Positions 10,601 through 21,383 of a stretch of 64,000 nucleotides of DNA are shown here, in pieces (position 1 is the first letter of the stretch; each line of letters opens with the position of its first letter). Made by a program: the position numbers and the translations under genes. This stretch comes from Turnera subulata (Eukaryota > Streptophyta > Magnoliopsida > Malpighiales > Passifloraceae), in assembly GCA_028386065.3 (NCBI GenBank), contig JAKUCV010007503.1, positions 1,645 to 65,644 on the forward strand, given 5' to 3'. The notes below the pieces were generated by a model. That model was not told the DNA's origin, searched no databases, and saw nothing but the letters and a program-made list of their open reading frames with translations.

Positions 10601-11130
10601 TGGAAATAGTGAGAAAATGTGACGGGATACATTTGCAAAACACGTTTCATTGATCTTTCAAAACATTTCTTCCCTTTTCTAAGACTCAAGCTAAAAGAAT
10701 TCAGAATTTGAAAAAGTAAGCCACCCTAACTCGAATTCGTGTTTTACGTTATGAAAAACATGCAATGCTTAATGTATGCAGATGTAAATCCCTAATACGA
10801 GGTAGACTGACTGAACATATGCGTCAACTGGGAGACAACACCAAAAGCTTATCCTTGGCTTAGACGTGCATAGTTACTTCCCTAGGGTTCCTTTATTAGA
10901 CTCATTAACCCAAATCACGCAATATAACACCCTACACAGAGTTAGCACGGCGGTCTCGCTAGTCAGTTAGCGAGCAGGGTCAAGGGGCAGCATTCCCTTT
11001 GATAGCCATGGATGATCACCTTCCTTTTCTCCTTCCTCAAACCCCAGGTATGCATAAATTCGGATCCCAAAATAATAAGATATAACACATATGTACAATA
11101 CACGACAAGATCCACACAAATGCAAGTACC

Positions 11131-11481
11131 ACTTATTGATTCATAATGCATGAGATGCTCAGGATATGCAGCTGGTTGGGGGCCAAAAGACTGCCGCTAG
11201 GGAACAGGTTGACCTACTCACATGTGATAATGGATATCGCGTGAGGTCCGAGGCCAGTTAATCCCCATCATTGCTAAGCATCGAGAAACGGGTTCATGCA
11301 AGCCACCATCACTTAAAGAAAGTATGTGGTGGACTTGGCTTCCCTTGCCCTCTTACGGTAAAGGCTTTACATAAATCATCATGAATGCAAGGTACTTATG
11401 ATGACACATAAAAAGGCACACAAAACTCAACTATAGCACAAAGTTTCTTGAACCCACTACTTCCCTAGTGGAGTCGCCAAC
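11131..11481 (-). promoter_or_regulatory. Leader and primer-binding site of the non-autonomous element
   Basis: This stretch is homologous over its whole length to the leader of the coding element at about 2797-3152, including the bases that form the PBS beside the LTR (minus strand TGGCGACTCCACTAGGGA, one base different). Homology stops at its left edge, where the two interiors diverge completely. Confidence 0.75.
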
Positions 11482-13333
11482 TGTGAATACCCGACCCAAA
11501 ATGACTTGGGTCTGTTCACCTATTCCTTTCACCTTCAGCCACGGGCAATCCCATACCAAAGGAGTCGCCATCCAAATTTTATTAGGGACAAAATTTGTGA
11601 AAAACCCTTGAATGACTCCTTAGGCAACCGGTCATGGCGAACCAAAGATATGAGATCGGGGGTTCGTCACGGATGGGAAGGTGTTAGGCACCCATCCGTG
11701 TCGGGTCGAAACTTCGTGCAATAGAAAAAGAAGAGTGTGCCTTGTGTAAGTGTGCATCGTGTGGAAATAAATCACATAACAAAACTAAATCAGAGGGTAA
11801 GAAGAAGAAGGTACGGAATAAAAAGGAAAAATAAAAATATTTGGGCTTAAGTCTCCACCACTAGAGACCACCTACGTACCCCCGCGACCGGGTTCAAAGC
11901 CCACGTAGTTCTTGTCATGGCATCACAGAAATCACATCATCAAAAGCATCATTATCTTCATCACATCACAACAGCAGTAAATCAATAGAATCAGAATGGG
12001 TTACCTCGTGTAGCCCTCCTCTCGCTCCTAAGCGCTTACCACTCCCGCAACAGAATCTGAGCAGAACTTCAACAGAGAATTTGAGGCAGAAGAATGTCGA
12101 TAGGGTGTCTGGCCTGAATAAAAAAGTTGTAGAATTGCTTCTTAGCTTTCCAGAGACACTAAGATCGTAGCAAACCGAGGTCTCTAGCTCTAGATATGGC
12201 CGAATTACTAAGACTGTCTGCACTGGGCTCCTCTCCTCAGGTTCAGCACTTCTTCTCCACCGATTTGCTTGAATCCGCCTCCTTCCTCTTCTTCTCTTGA
12301 TCTACTACTGCTACTGACTCCTTGCTTGATGCTTCCCATGGTATTCCACCAGAGTTTCTGCCTAAGAATGTGTTTCTAGGCTTGGAGAAGTAGAGTTTCT
12401 CCAAGCACTCAAAGCTTATGGGTGTGTATGTGAGAAAGATCTTGAGTCCACGGAAATGTGTGTTAGGGGTCCTATTCATAGTTCTCTAGGAAGCCTAGGG
12501 GCGTGGACCTGCTTAATGGTGAAGATTATACCCGAAAATCTGGTCCGAAACCGCGTAAGATCGAAAAAGAAACAAAATCGGAGATTTTCGGGGATCCTGG
12601 GCACTTATGACCGCCATGGCCGGCGGTCATGGCTTGGATGACAGCCATGGCCGGCGGTCATGGCCACAAGACCGCCATGGCCTGGCTGTCATCTCGAGAT
12701 GACCGCCGGGCCTTCCTGGTTTTGTGCGTTCTTTCCTTTTTTGCTCTCGAATCTCCCTAATTCCGCTCTGATTCGATCCTACCGCATAATCAATCCCCAG
12801 TCTTCTTAGAATCACTCAATTACTTGATTAGCACTCCCCCAAATCATTCCATAATTAATCAATCACACATTAACATCCAATTAAGCAAAAAATCTTACCA
12901 AAAACACAAAATCTACTTACATGATAATTAATTCTGATTTTCCACGAAAATCAGTGCTAAAATTGACCTGCAAGAAATGTGTTAATGGGCTGGACAAACT
13001 CTGGAGAATTAATTAATTTGGACCCTTAAATCTATTCTCAACCCAAGAATAAATCATCTCATTATTCTTGGGTCAAAAACAACTAAAAGAGCCCATGCAA
13101 ATGCATTTTAATAAATAAACCATATCATATATTTTATCCTATGGTTAAATCATCTCATTAATCCTAGGACTTAAGCGCATAAAGGTTTATGTCATCAAAA
13201 TACACCAATTCTACTAAATTAAAATTCATATCATACTTGAACCTTGGAACAAATCATCTCATTGATCCTAAGTCTACACTTGTACGAAGTCTAATTTAGT
13301 AAAATTTCCATGGGTCAAATTTGTGTGTTCACA
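11482..13333 (-). repeat. 5' LTR of the non-autonomous Tat-like element
   Basis: This 1852-bp LTR runs from TGTGAATA to TGTTCACA in plus view. It is related along its length to the LTR at 3153-4637 and the solo LTR at 40404-42243. It contains the U3 palindrome cluster at 12607-12712 and a degenerate TATA region near 12471. It ends in the middle of an Athila-like gag at 13334. The target duplication there would be GGCAC, with its partner outside the window. Confidence 0.88.
12607..12712 (-). promoter_or_regulatory. GC-rich palindrome cluster in U3 (second LTR)
   Basis: The same ATGACCGCC / GGCGGTCAT modules as in 4033-4135 occur here, with ATGACCGCC-ATGGCC-GGCGGTCAT complete at the left end. 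Order and spacing are conserved between the two LTRs although single modules have drifted (AAGACCGCC, CTGGCTGTCAT). Confidence 0.55.
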
Positions 13334-14946
13334 GGCACTAGCAGTGGCTTCTTCTTAGGTGCGGCATCAGGCAGCGTCACCGGCTCGGGCGCTGTCTCTT
13401 GTTTCTCCTCAGACTCGGATGCTGCCACCTTTGCTGTCTTAGGAGCAGGGTCTGGAAGTTCCTTCCCACTCCTCAGAGCCACAGCGTTGCATTCCTTTTT
13501 TGGATTAGCCTCTGGTTGCCCTGGCAGTCTACCCTATGGTGGCTGCTGTTGGGCAGCAAACTGTGCAAACTGATTCTCCAGCATCTTATTGTGGGCTTTT
13601 AGCTGGCTCAACTCCTTATCAACCCTATTCTGTCCCTCCAGAATCTGCTTCATCATCCCCATCAGATCTGAGGAATTTCCTTGCTGCCCTCTTTGCCGCT
13701 GCTGCTGCTGGTAATTCGGATTGGAATTTTGATGCCACCCCTAATTATATCCCTGATTATAGCTGTTATAGGACTGGTTTGGGCAGTGGTCAATGAAATT
13801 TGCCTCCTCTGAATTGTTCTCAGGACACTCAAAGAAAAAGTGAGGTCCACTATAAATTTCACAGACACTATATTAGGCAATAGGTTGTACCTAAGCTACA
13901 GGTTGCACTTGCTTGGTGGTCAAGTCTTTTAGTTGCTTGGAGATGGTAGCAAGCTGGGCCTCTATATTGGTGTTCTTGTCAACGTGATGCACACCCCTTG
14001 TACTGCAGCGCGGCTCATCATCATCTTCAAGGTTAAGCAAGATACTCTTGGCATCCTCATACGGTGCATGCTTAAACTTCCAGTCGGGCGCTGCAGCATT
14101 GAGAGTGCGCCTGTCCTCAGGTGACATGGCGCGATAGAAGATCCCCAACAGCGCTGGCGGATACAACATATGAGCAGGGCAGCGCTGGATTAGATCCTGA
14201 AATCTCTTCCATGCTTGCACCATTGTTTCATCATATTTCTGCGTGAAGTTGTAGATTTGCCTACGAAGCTCGTCTATCTTTGTATCAGGGAAATATTTCT
14301 TCAAGAATGCTTCTTCCATTTGCTCCCAGTGGTGATGTTGTTTGCTGGCAGAGTTTTCAGCCATCTCTTGGCTCCATCCCTGAGAGAAAATTTGAAAAAT
14401 GAAGCTTCTTGACATCTTCAGAACACCCCTGAATCCTGGTGGTGACACAGATATCCAGAAAATCCTTCAAGTGCTGGTTAGGGTCCTCTAGTGCCGATCC
14501 TCCAAACTGCTTGTTTTGCACCATTTGAACCAAGTTGGTTCTGAGCTCATATGGTTGATCATTATTAAATGGTGCTATGGCTCCAGTAGGTGCTGTATGG
14601 CGAGGTCGGATAAGCTGGTTGATTGGTAGATTGGGGATGTTGGCGAAAGGATCGACAATGTCATGGGCAACAGCGTTCTGATGCTGACACTGTTGGTTCC
14701 CACAGGGTTGACCAACGGTCTCTGGATGAGGGGGTCAATGGTCACAGGAGGGATGATATTGCCATGTTCATCCCTAGGTGGGTCATCTTGGCTGCGTGGG
14801 GGGTTGTTGTTGCCGTTATGGGCCATGGTTGAAGCCTCAGCGGTCTCTGCTGCTTTCTGTTGCCTTGCTTGCCTGCGGTTTGCCCTGGCAACGCTTTCAA
14901 TATTAGGGATGTGTACAAGTTCAGGCTTTTGGCTCCTGGTTTGCAT
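13334..14946 (-). pseudogene. Broken gag of an Athila-like Ty3/gypsy element
   Basis: Reading from 14946 downwards there is a gag N-terminus (MQTRSQKPELVHIP) and then, in another frame, a retrotransposon gag core (FLKKYFPDTKIDELRRQI, AWKRFQDLIQRCP, ending near 13891). A degenerate zinc knuckle follows near 13850, with C-E-I-Y-S-G-P-H where a second Cys is expected. The Athila-type motif NAVALRSGKEL lies near 13480. I see in-frame stops after KQVQPVA and again within 13500-13880, and at least two frame changes between 14400 and 14700. It is not functional. The element continues on the far side of the non-autonomous insertion, outside the window. Motif order and PBS support the Athila assignment. 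Confidence 0.85.
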
Positions 14947-15062
14947 ACACCAAATCGAGACACTGTAGTGGCACTGTCAGTAACCTGTCACAAGAAAACA
15001 GAGATATTAGAAAACAAAGAAAGCCTAATCAATCAAAAACACTAAGTAGTATTATTTAGCGC

Positions 15063-15082
15063 AATCCCCGGCAACGGCGCCA
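15063..15082 (-). promoter_or_regulatory. Athila-type primer-binding site
   Basis: On the minus strand the sequence reads TGGCGCCGTTGCCGGGGATT, the PBS typical of plant Athila elements. Six bases separate it from the LTR edge at 15089. Confidence 0.85.
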
Positions 15083-15088
15083 AAAACT

Positions 15089-16347
15089 TGTTCGTCACAA
15101 AACGTGCTGCAAGTATACAGCGTTGTTGTAGTAAACAAGATCGAATCATAAGGACTGGAAAATAATACTATCCTTAGTACTTCTCAATTGATCAGACTGA
15201 AAATAGGCAGGAAAATAAATATATCGAGATGTGGAAGTAGTGTTTGTAATTAATAAACTAAATAAACAACAAATAAAAGAGTGAATTGGATCGGCGGTAA
15301 ATTAAAGCAGAGTAAATGAACGAAGATCGTGTCCCGGAAGTAAAGAAAGCAGTGATGGGAGACATGTCGGTCTACAAATCCGTGTTCTGGTGCTTTAACT
15401 CGCCTATCTTGAAGGGCAACCTGACCTAAAGTGTTTATTACTATTGTCACGTATAGAAACAAACCTACCCTAGTTCCGAACAGCCCGCTTTCACCAGCGA
15501 AGCTCTTTCCTAGGGCGCAGTATCGTTGTGCCAGGCGCTGTTATCCTCAACTACCCTAAAAACTTCTTTTGACAACAGGTAAGGTAGAGGTCTGATATAG
15601 AACGTTCGAAGTTCCTAGTTTCACCGCTAGGTCCGTCACTAAGTCGTCAAAGGGTAGTGTTTATGGGTAATCAGGCCATAGACACTGTTAAGCTTTCTAT
15701 ATCAAATCAAGATAGAAACGAATCAAAGAAAACCTGAAACTGAATTATAAACCAAACATGAATCTGTAGCTACATCCCTTGAACCTAGATAGAAGATTTA
15801 GTTCGTGGAGAAATAAAGGAATAGTAAAAACATGGTTGTCGACATTACAATAGCAAAAATCTAAAGAGAATCACTTTTCTTCAGCCTTCAAAACTTGTTG
15901 CCGACTTCTTGCAGTAGATCACGTGTGTCCTTAGGGTTTTTATCTCTTTATATTTATATAGCCTTCAATTAAAAACTCTAAATTGGAGAATAAGGAATCT
16001 TCATAAAAGTGGCAAAACAAACTTCTTTCCAAAGAGGGAACTTCCAAATGCACCGACTTCAAGCTCCTAAGATGTAGGAGAAATTCGTCAAAAATAAAGT
16101 TCTGACTCGAAGCTTCATACCGACATCGTCGCTGTTGGCAGTCTGGACCATTTGTACTAACAGCGGCGCTGCTGAATCAAAAATTGCCAAATCAGCTCCA
16201 AAATACCTGAAAGCAACCAAAGATGAGGAAAGGTAGTTTTGACGGTAAAAGAAGTGATTTGATACCTAAATGCATGAATAATGGATGAATGCAAGGCCAA
16301 AAGACGACAGTGTGAGCTGTAAAATATGTGTAATTTTATGCACATCA
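15089..16347 (-). repeat. 5' LTR of the Athila-like element
   Basis: In element sense it starts TGATGTGCAT at 16347 and ends GACGAACA at 15089 (1259 bp). It is flanked on the left by the PBS and broken gag, and on the right by LINE coding sequence, so the element inserted into a LINE. The predicted target duplication at 16348-16352 is GTGAA. Confidence 0.8.
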
Positions 16348-17099
16348 GTGAAATTATACATATTTGGAGGCATTCTTGGGATCTTACCGTGGCTAATGCG
16401 ATGAGGTCAGTCATTGGGTTTTATTCTTGGGAATTTAATTTGAGACGAAATTTGTTCTCATGGGAGGTGGGGGAGGCTGAACTCTTAAAAAGAAGCATGG
16501 ATAATATGGTATTAAGTCCGTGGAAAGTTGATGCATGGAAATGGACTACAGAGATTAAGTGTGTTTTTAGCGTTAAATCCAGGTATGGTTGTGTATTTGA
16601 AGCTTGGGTCACTGTGAAGTTAAGCCATAGATTTTGAGAGATGAAGCCATGTGCTCTTTTTGCAAAGAGACAAGTGAATCAAGAGATTTGTTTGTGAATT
16701 GTCGATTAACTAGTGGTCTGTGGAACAAGTTACGTGAGTAGTGGGAAGTTAGTTGGTTATCACAAAACCTTGAAGATCTAATTATTCAGGGGATGGGTTT
16801 GGTTGGATCTCAAAGAGCTTGGAGTTTGTGTTGTTTAGGTCAGTGCTTTGGTTTAATGCAAATCATCCTTGTTTCCCATATGAGTTATCTGCATTATTGA
16901 CTCGTTCTGATAGTGTTCTGACATGGGCTGGTTTGGTGTGTAATCTTGTGTTTGTTTAGGAATAGGTATCTTGTTGTTGTATGCCTGGTTCCTGATCTGT
17001 TGTTCAGGTAGTTACGTGTCAATGTCATTATTTGGATGACTGCTGTAATCTTATTCCTTTTGATTATCTAATAAAGCTGCTTCGTTGAAATAAAAAAAA
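16348..17099 (+). pseudogene. LINE 3' fragment (RT zinc-binding region and tail)
   Basis: The translation shows FNLRRNLFSWEVGEAELL, then DAWKWTTEIKCVFSVKSRY, followed by a Cys/His segment in another frame (CALF...VNCRLTSGLWNKL). This is the zf-RVT type region found after the RT of plant LINEs. Stops and frame changes are frequent. The fragment ends in an untranslated stretch with AATAAAG and a short A-run at about 17089-17099. The 5' part is missing because an Athila-like element sits there. Confidence 0.7.
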
Positions 17100-17770
17100 T
17101 GTATCTTGCTAGTAATACAAGACCTGATATATTTTTTGCTGTTAGTTTATTAGTAAGATATAGTTCTACCCCAACTTGCAGACATTGGAATGGAATAAAA
17201 CATATTTTCGATATTTTCGGAGTACAATAGACATGGGATGATTTTACTCGTATGGGTCTGAGCCCGTTCTAATTAGTTATGGAGATGCAGGTTATTTATC
17301 TGAACCACATAAGGCTCAGTCACAAACAAGTTACTTATTTACCTATGGAGGAACTGCTATATCATGAAGATCCACAAAGCAAAGCATTGTTGCCACCTCT
17401 TCAAATAATGCAGAAATTGTGGCCATACATGAAGCTAGTCGAGAATGTATCTGGCTAAGATTGATGACTCAACATATTCGAGATTGTATGGATTAGATAG
17501 TGAGAAAGAGATTTCAACAACGATTTGTGAAGATAATGTAGCATGCATCGCCCAATTGAAAGAAGGATATATCAAAGGCGATCGGACAAAGCATATATCA
17601 CCAAAGTTTTTTTCACTCACGATCCTCAAAACAATGGTGATATTTGTGTTCAACAGATTCGGTCAAGTGACAACCTAGCAGACTTATTTACGAAATCACT
17701 TGCCACTTCAAGTTTCAAAAGTTGGTATTGAAGATCGGCATGTGACGACTTCGAGACATCAAGGGAAGCT
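17100..17770 (+). pseudogene. Ty1/copia RT end and RNase H, decayed
   Basis: It begins MYLASNTRPDIFFAVSLL, a hallmark of the end of copia RT. The RNase H region follows over several frames: a target-choice segment near 17330-17430, then EISTTICEDNVACIAQLKEG (17498 on), then QIRSSDNLADLFTKSLATSS (17653-17710), the usual C-terminus. Many stops and frameshifts are present. The end of the frame is followed by a purine-rich tract (AAAATGAGGGGAAG, ~17771-17784) and LTR-like sequence. Confidence 0.85.
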
Positions 17771-18968
17771 AAAATGAGGGGAAGTAGAATATGCAGTATA
17801 CTCTTTTTTCTTCACCAAGTTTTTATCGATAAAAAGATATAGATTGTCTCTTCACTTAAATGAAATCAAACATCGTATCCTTTTCTGGAAAAAATTCAAA
17901 TATTATATCCTCCAACCTGTTGATAATCAAATAAACATGTCTTTTTTACCCCCTAGTTCCGGTTCACCAATACGGTAACGGTACGTGGCATGTGTTGTCC
18001 AAGTGCAAATTTTTTCCCTTCTCCCGAAAATAGGATAATATAAAGAAAATAAATAAATGAAGAAAAAATTAAATAGATATTGGAAATAAAAAAATTACAA
18101 TTTTGCATGTGAGCTGGTTCCGAATTAAAAAAATAATTAATTTCCTAATAAATTATAATAAACACAAATAACACCACGATTTGGGGACTGATAAAAGTAT
18201 TACTACTACTACTAGTTTCGGGCAATTGAAACTATGTCAAACAACTTTGTCAGGAGTTTCGCATCATTGATGTTTCCGCCGGTGAGGCAGGACAGGTGCT
18301 AGTGGTGGGAAAGGCTGCTTGGTTGATATGTGATGGTGGCGGTGAGTTAGGAGCGCAGTCCGGATCTAGACTGGTGGTGACAGTAGAGTTGGGATTTGGT
18401 GATTTTATTATTATTATTTTTATTTTATTATTGGTGATTTTATTGATGATGGTGGGTGAGAGTAGAGCGGTGGCGTGGGTCGGGAAGAATGAAAAGAAAA
18501 AAGAAAAAAACTATTTTTATTTATTATAATTTATTTTGGAAATAAAACTACAAAAAATGAAAAAAATAACAAACAATTCCAAAACTATTTGGCCCATAAG
18601 AAACTTGTCATCTTTTAATTAGTCAACCGGCAATAAGAGGTCAATTGGACAACATTATTTGATTTCTATCAAGTTACGGGACACAATGTTATAGTTTTTC
18701 TAGAAAAGGACACGACATTCCATTCCATTTAAGTGAAGGGACAAACTATATCTTTTTACCAGTTTTTATGGCACTAGGTTTTTTTTCTTAATGAAGTTTT
18801 TAACGAGGTAGTTCTTCTTGAGCATATTTTATCTTAATACAATAACATTCAGGGGAAGTATTATCAAATATTGAATGAATTATTGAATGTCATTGATAAT
18901 TGATGTTTGAATTCAATTAATGCGGCCATAACGGCAACACCCATTAAAAGTTTGTATCATAAGTTTGC
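17771..18968 (+). repeat. Polypurine tract and 3' LTR remnant of the copia element
   Basis: The polypurine tract is at ~17771-17784. The LTR stretch ...TATACTCTTTTTTCTTCACC at 17797-17816 is characteristic of copia U3/R. It resumes after the inserted inverted-repeat element at 18770 with GGCACTAGG, a T-run and TTAATGAAG. The right end is lost where a solo LTR starts at 18969. Removing the inserted element leaves one continuous LTR-like sequence. Confidence 0.65.
17827..18760. mobile_element. Mutator-like inverted-repeat element, non-autonomous
   Basis: This 934-bp element is flanked by the 9-bp direct repeat AGTTTTTAT (17818-17826 and 18761-18769). Its ends are long, diverged terminal inverted repeats: GATAAAAAGATATAG near the left end pairs with the complement of CTATATCTTTTTACC at the right end. 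Similarity continues inward for about 150 bp (to the CCGGTT site near 17958 and 18628). Length of TIRs and a 9-bp TSD fit a MULE. No transposase is present. The middle (18240-18400) is richer in G+C than its flanks and may be captured sequence, but I recognise nothing in it. Confidence 0.7.
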
Positions 18969-20800
18969 TGTGATAACCCACGCATGCTTGCTGGCTTGAA
19001 TAGAGTTTACTTGATGAGATTATGTGAGGAAATCTGAAGCTGGTGTGCTAAATTATGTAATAGTTGCTAATGGTCGTTAACTATATACTAAGTACCGATC
19101 AGCTGGGTTAAGCGTGACTTAAGGGTGTGTGTGCTGGTTTGAGGTAATTGGTTGGGAGATGGAAGCAAGACGTGGAAGGGGCTGGGATAGGTGGCAATTG
19201 CTGGGCTAAGGGGGATGCAAGTGGCTGCTGACTAAGCTGCTTGCTTAAGCACCTTAAATGGCCAAACAAGCACCTCAACCACCTCTTGCTGCCAAATTCA
19301 TGGGTGCTCCTAAGGAAGTGAATACTTAGCTTTTTTCCAAGATCTCTCAAGTTTATGCGCATAAGAGAGGAGAGGGTAAGCATGGGTTGGATGACTTAGT
19401 GTTTTTTATGGCAATTGGCCTGCCCAGTGAGCCATTGGCTTGGGCAGAGCAAGCAATTGTCTATGTAAATGGCCAATTAGTACTGCGTGTGAGTAAAAAC
19501 GTGTTGGTTGATGACCAATAGGCCATGGCAAGTACTCTGGTAGTTTGGCTTGGGTGAAGTGCGCAGTTGGCTCAGTTGGTAGCCAATTGGCCCCTGCTGC
19601 TGTGCAATTGGCCCTAAAGCTAGCCAATTGCCCTCTGTGAGTGGTTTGGTTGGGTTGATGGCGCACCAATGCATATGTTAGTGCAAATGTGGTGCCAATT
19701 GATGCTAGAAAAGGCAATTGGTTTTGGTTAGTCAATTGGTGCGCCAATGGGCAGGATGCCCTTTAAGGTTTTATGTTATGTACTCTATGGTTGCTTATGC
19801 TTGTTTAACTAATCCCTTGTGTGCATTTGTGTGATGAACAGGTGCTGGCGCCCAAGTTTCTAGGAGGGAAGAGGATAGGCCAAGAGAGGCCTAAAGTTTG
19901 TGTAAGTAGTGTATATGCTTGTGATGGTTGTTGATGTATGTTTGCTGGGCAATTGCCCAAATGTTGGTATTGGTAATTCTGTGATGCTTATGGCAATTTG
20001 GATGTTGTTTTACGGGATGCCCAAGGAGGGGGCAGTGCATGTGCATACATAATCACTTGCATTATCATTGCATAACCATTTCATAAGGAAAAAAGGGCCA
20101 ACGTGGAGTTGGCGTATTAAAGGAGAAGGGGCAATGTGGAATTGGCGTACATGGTAGGTGATGAGCAATGGGCGTTGTGTGAGATTTGGTAGCAAGTCAT
20201 GAGCACTTCCATGGCTTTATCGGTTGCCACGTACGTGGGGCTGTGGGTTAAGGAGACTTTGTGGGCAAGGTTACCAAATCTCGCAAGTAGGCCTTGAGCT
20301 CATCCCGTAGCTTATCCGTGGGCATGAACACGGTGGTTTTGGTGCCTATGTTGAGCATTGCCTACGTTATGTGATTTGTTACTTGTATGCACATTCATTT
20401 ACTGAGTTGTGGACTCATCCTTTTCCACTCCACTTTATTTCAGGGCAAGGAGGGACTAGTAAATCGGTGTGGGAAGGATCGAGTGACCGGGACCAGTAGA
20501 TGATGGGTACATAGTTAGCTTGGCCCTAACTACATTTTTGTGTAACATAATAAAGCTTGTAAGGAAAGAATAGTGCCCATTGAGGTTGTAGCCTGAATTT
20601 TTGTAACTTGGTAATATATTGTATGGCTATGTATATGTATATTCGCACTTCATTTCAATATGTATTGTTGTGGTGCAATTGAGTGAAATTGACCGCTTGG
20701 CTAATTTCTGCCCACGATATGGCTAGGCCTGCGGGTGCCCTGTGGCACACTCGTTGGTGCTCTTGGCACCTGGCCGGCCACGCCCTTTTGGGGTGTGACA
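18969..20800 (+). repeat. Gypsy-type solo LTR (family 1)
   Basis: It starts TGTGATAACCC and ends GGGTGTGACA (1832 bp). The last 80 bases (GGGTGCCCTGTGGCAC, then ACCTGGCCGG) match the end of the solo LTR at 50232-51619, and the starts match too. The interior is filled with diverged GCAATTGG-type repeats. Flanking pentamers are TTTGC and TTCAC, which is not a clean target duplication, so either the edges or the copy are eroded. Open frames inside are repeat translations. Confidence 0.65.
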
Positions 20801-21383
20801 TTCACACACTGACTTGATCTAGATAAAATAATCCCTTTTGAGAGTGAATATAATTTACTCAATATTTCCTCCATATTCTCTCTCTTTATTATTCTCACTT
20901 AATGATCACTATTATTAGTTTATTTTTATTATATCAAGTCCATATACCTCCTTCGACAAAAAAAATATAAATAAAGTCCATATACCTCCAATCCAATACA
21001 CAACAAAATTTAAATTAATTGGAGTACAAATAGTCCACAAAAAAGCCCAAAGCCCACAACACGAACAAAAACCCAGGAGGGGGGTGACGTGACCATCAAC
21101 AACATCCAAATTCATAATCGCATCGCCGGTGTACCCCAAAAACAGACGCACAGTCGCGCGCACACAGTCTCTCGCTCTCTCTGACACACACACGCACACT
21201 TAACACCAATCACACACACTAACTACTTCGTCTCTTTCCTTTGTGTTTTTGCTTTGTTTCTCCCCTCAAAATCCCCAAACCCAAGCAACTGTGAACAACA
21301 AAAACCCTAAAAAGAGAGCAATTACTTACACTGCCCAAACCCCACGGCCCTCTGTCGTTGAATGGTAGCCATAGCCAATAATA
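20801..21383 (+). promoter_or_regulatory. NOT3 upstream region and 5' leader
   Basis: The first ~100 bp look like the tail of the older copia LTR. From about 21140 the sequence is rich in CT and CA dinucleotides (CTCTCGCTCTCTCTGACACA, 21167 on). This is common in plant housekeeping promoters and 5' leaders. I cannot fix the transcription start. A short upstream ATG at 21362 (ATGGTAGCC) lies in another frame, 22 bp before the NOT3 start. Confidence 0.4.

Larger units (their letters stand above)
4911..11481 (-). mobile_element. Interior of a large non-autonomous LTR element (LARD-like)
   Basis: About 6.6 kb lies between two LTRs of one family and holds no recognisable gag, protease, RT, RNase H or integrase on either strand. 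Next to the 3' LTR the minus strand has a purine-rich tract (GAGGGGCATC at about 4911-4920). Next to the 5' LTR it has the same PBS and leader as the coding element. The interior contains three stem-loop arrays (5013-5202, 5231-5605, 6478-7400), direct repeats (5827-6060, 7541-7645), pyrimidine-rich tracts (8305-8345, 8925-8945, 9003-9040), and diverged repeat blocks around 9860-9960 and 10300-10390. Short open frames here are not supported as genes. The layout is that of a large retrotransposon derivative mobilised in trans. Confidence 0.8.

Noticed and set aside
17804..18789. TTTTTTCTT as the target duplication of the MULE-like element
   Set aside because: It lies in T-runs outside the TIR edges; AGTTTTTAT fits the TIR edges and leaves the copia LTR continuous.
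19406..19747. Minus-strand frames of 65-113 codons
   Set aside because: They read through GCAATTGG-type repeats inside a solo LTR.
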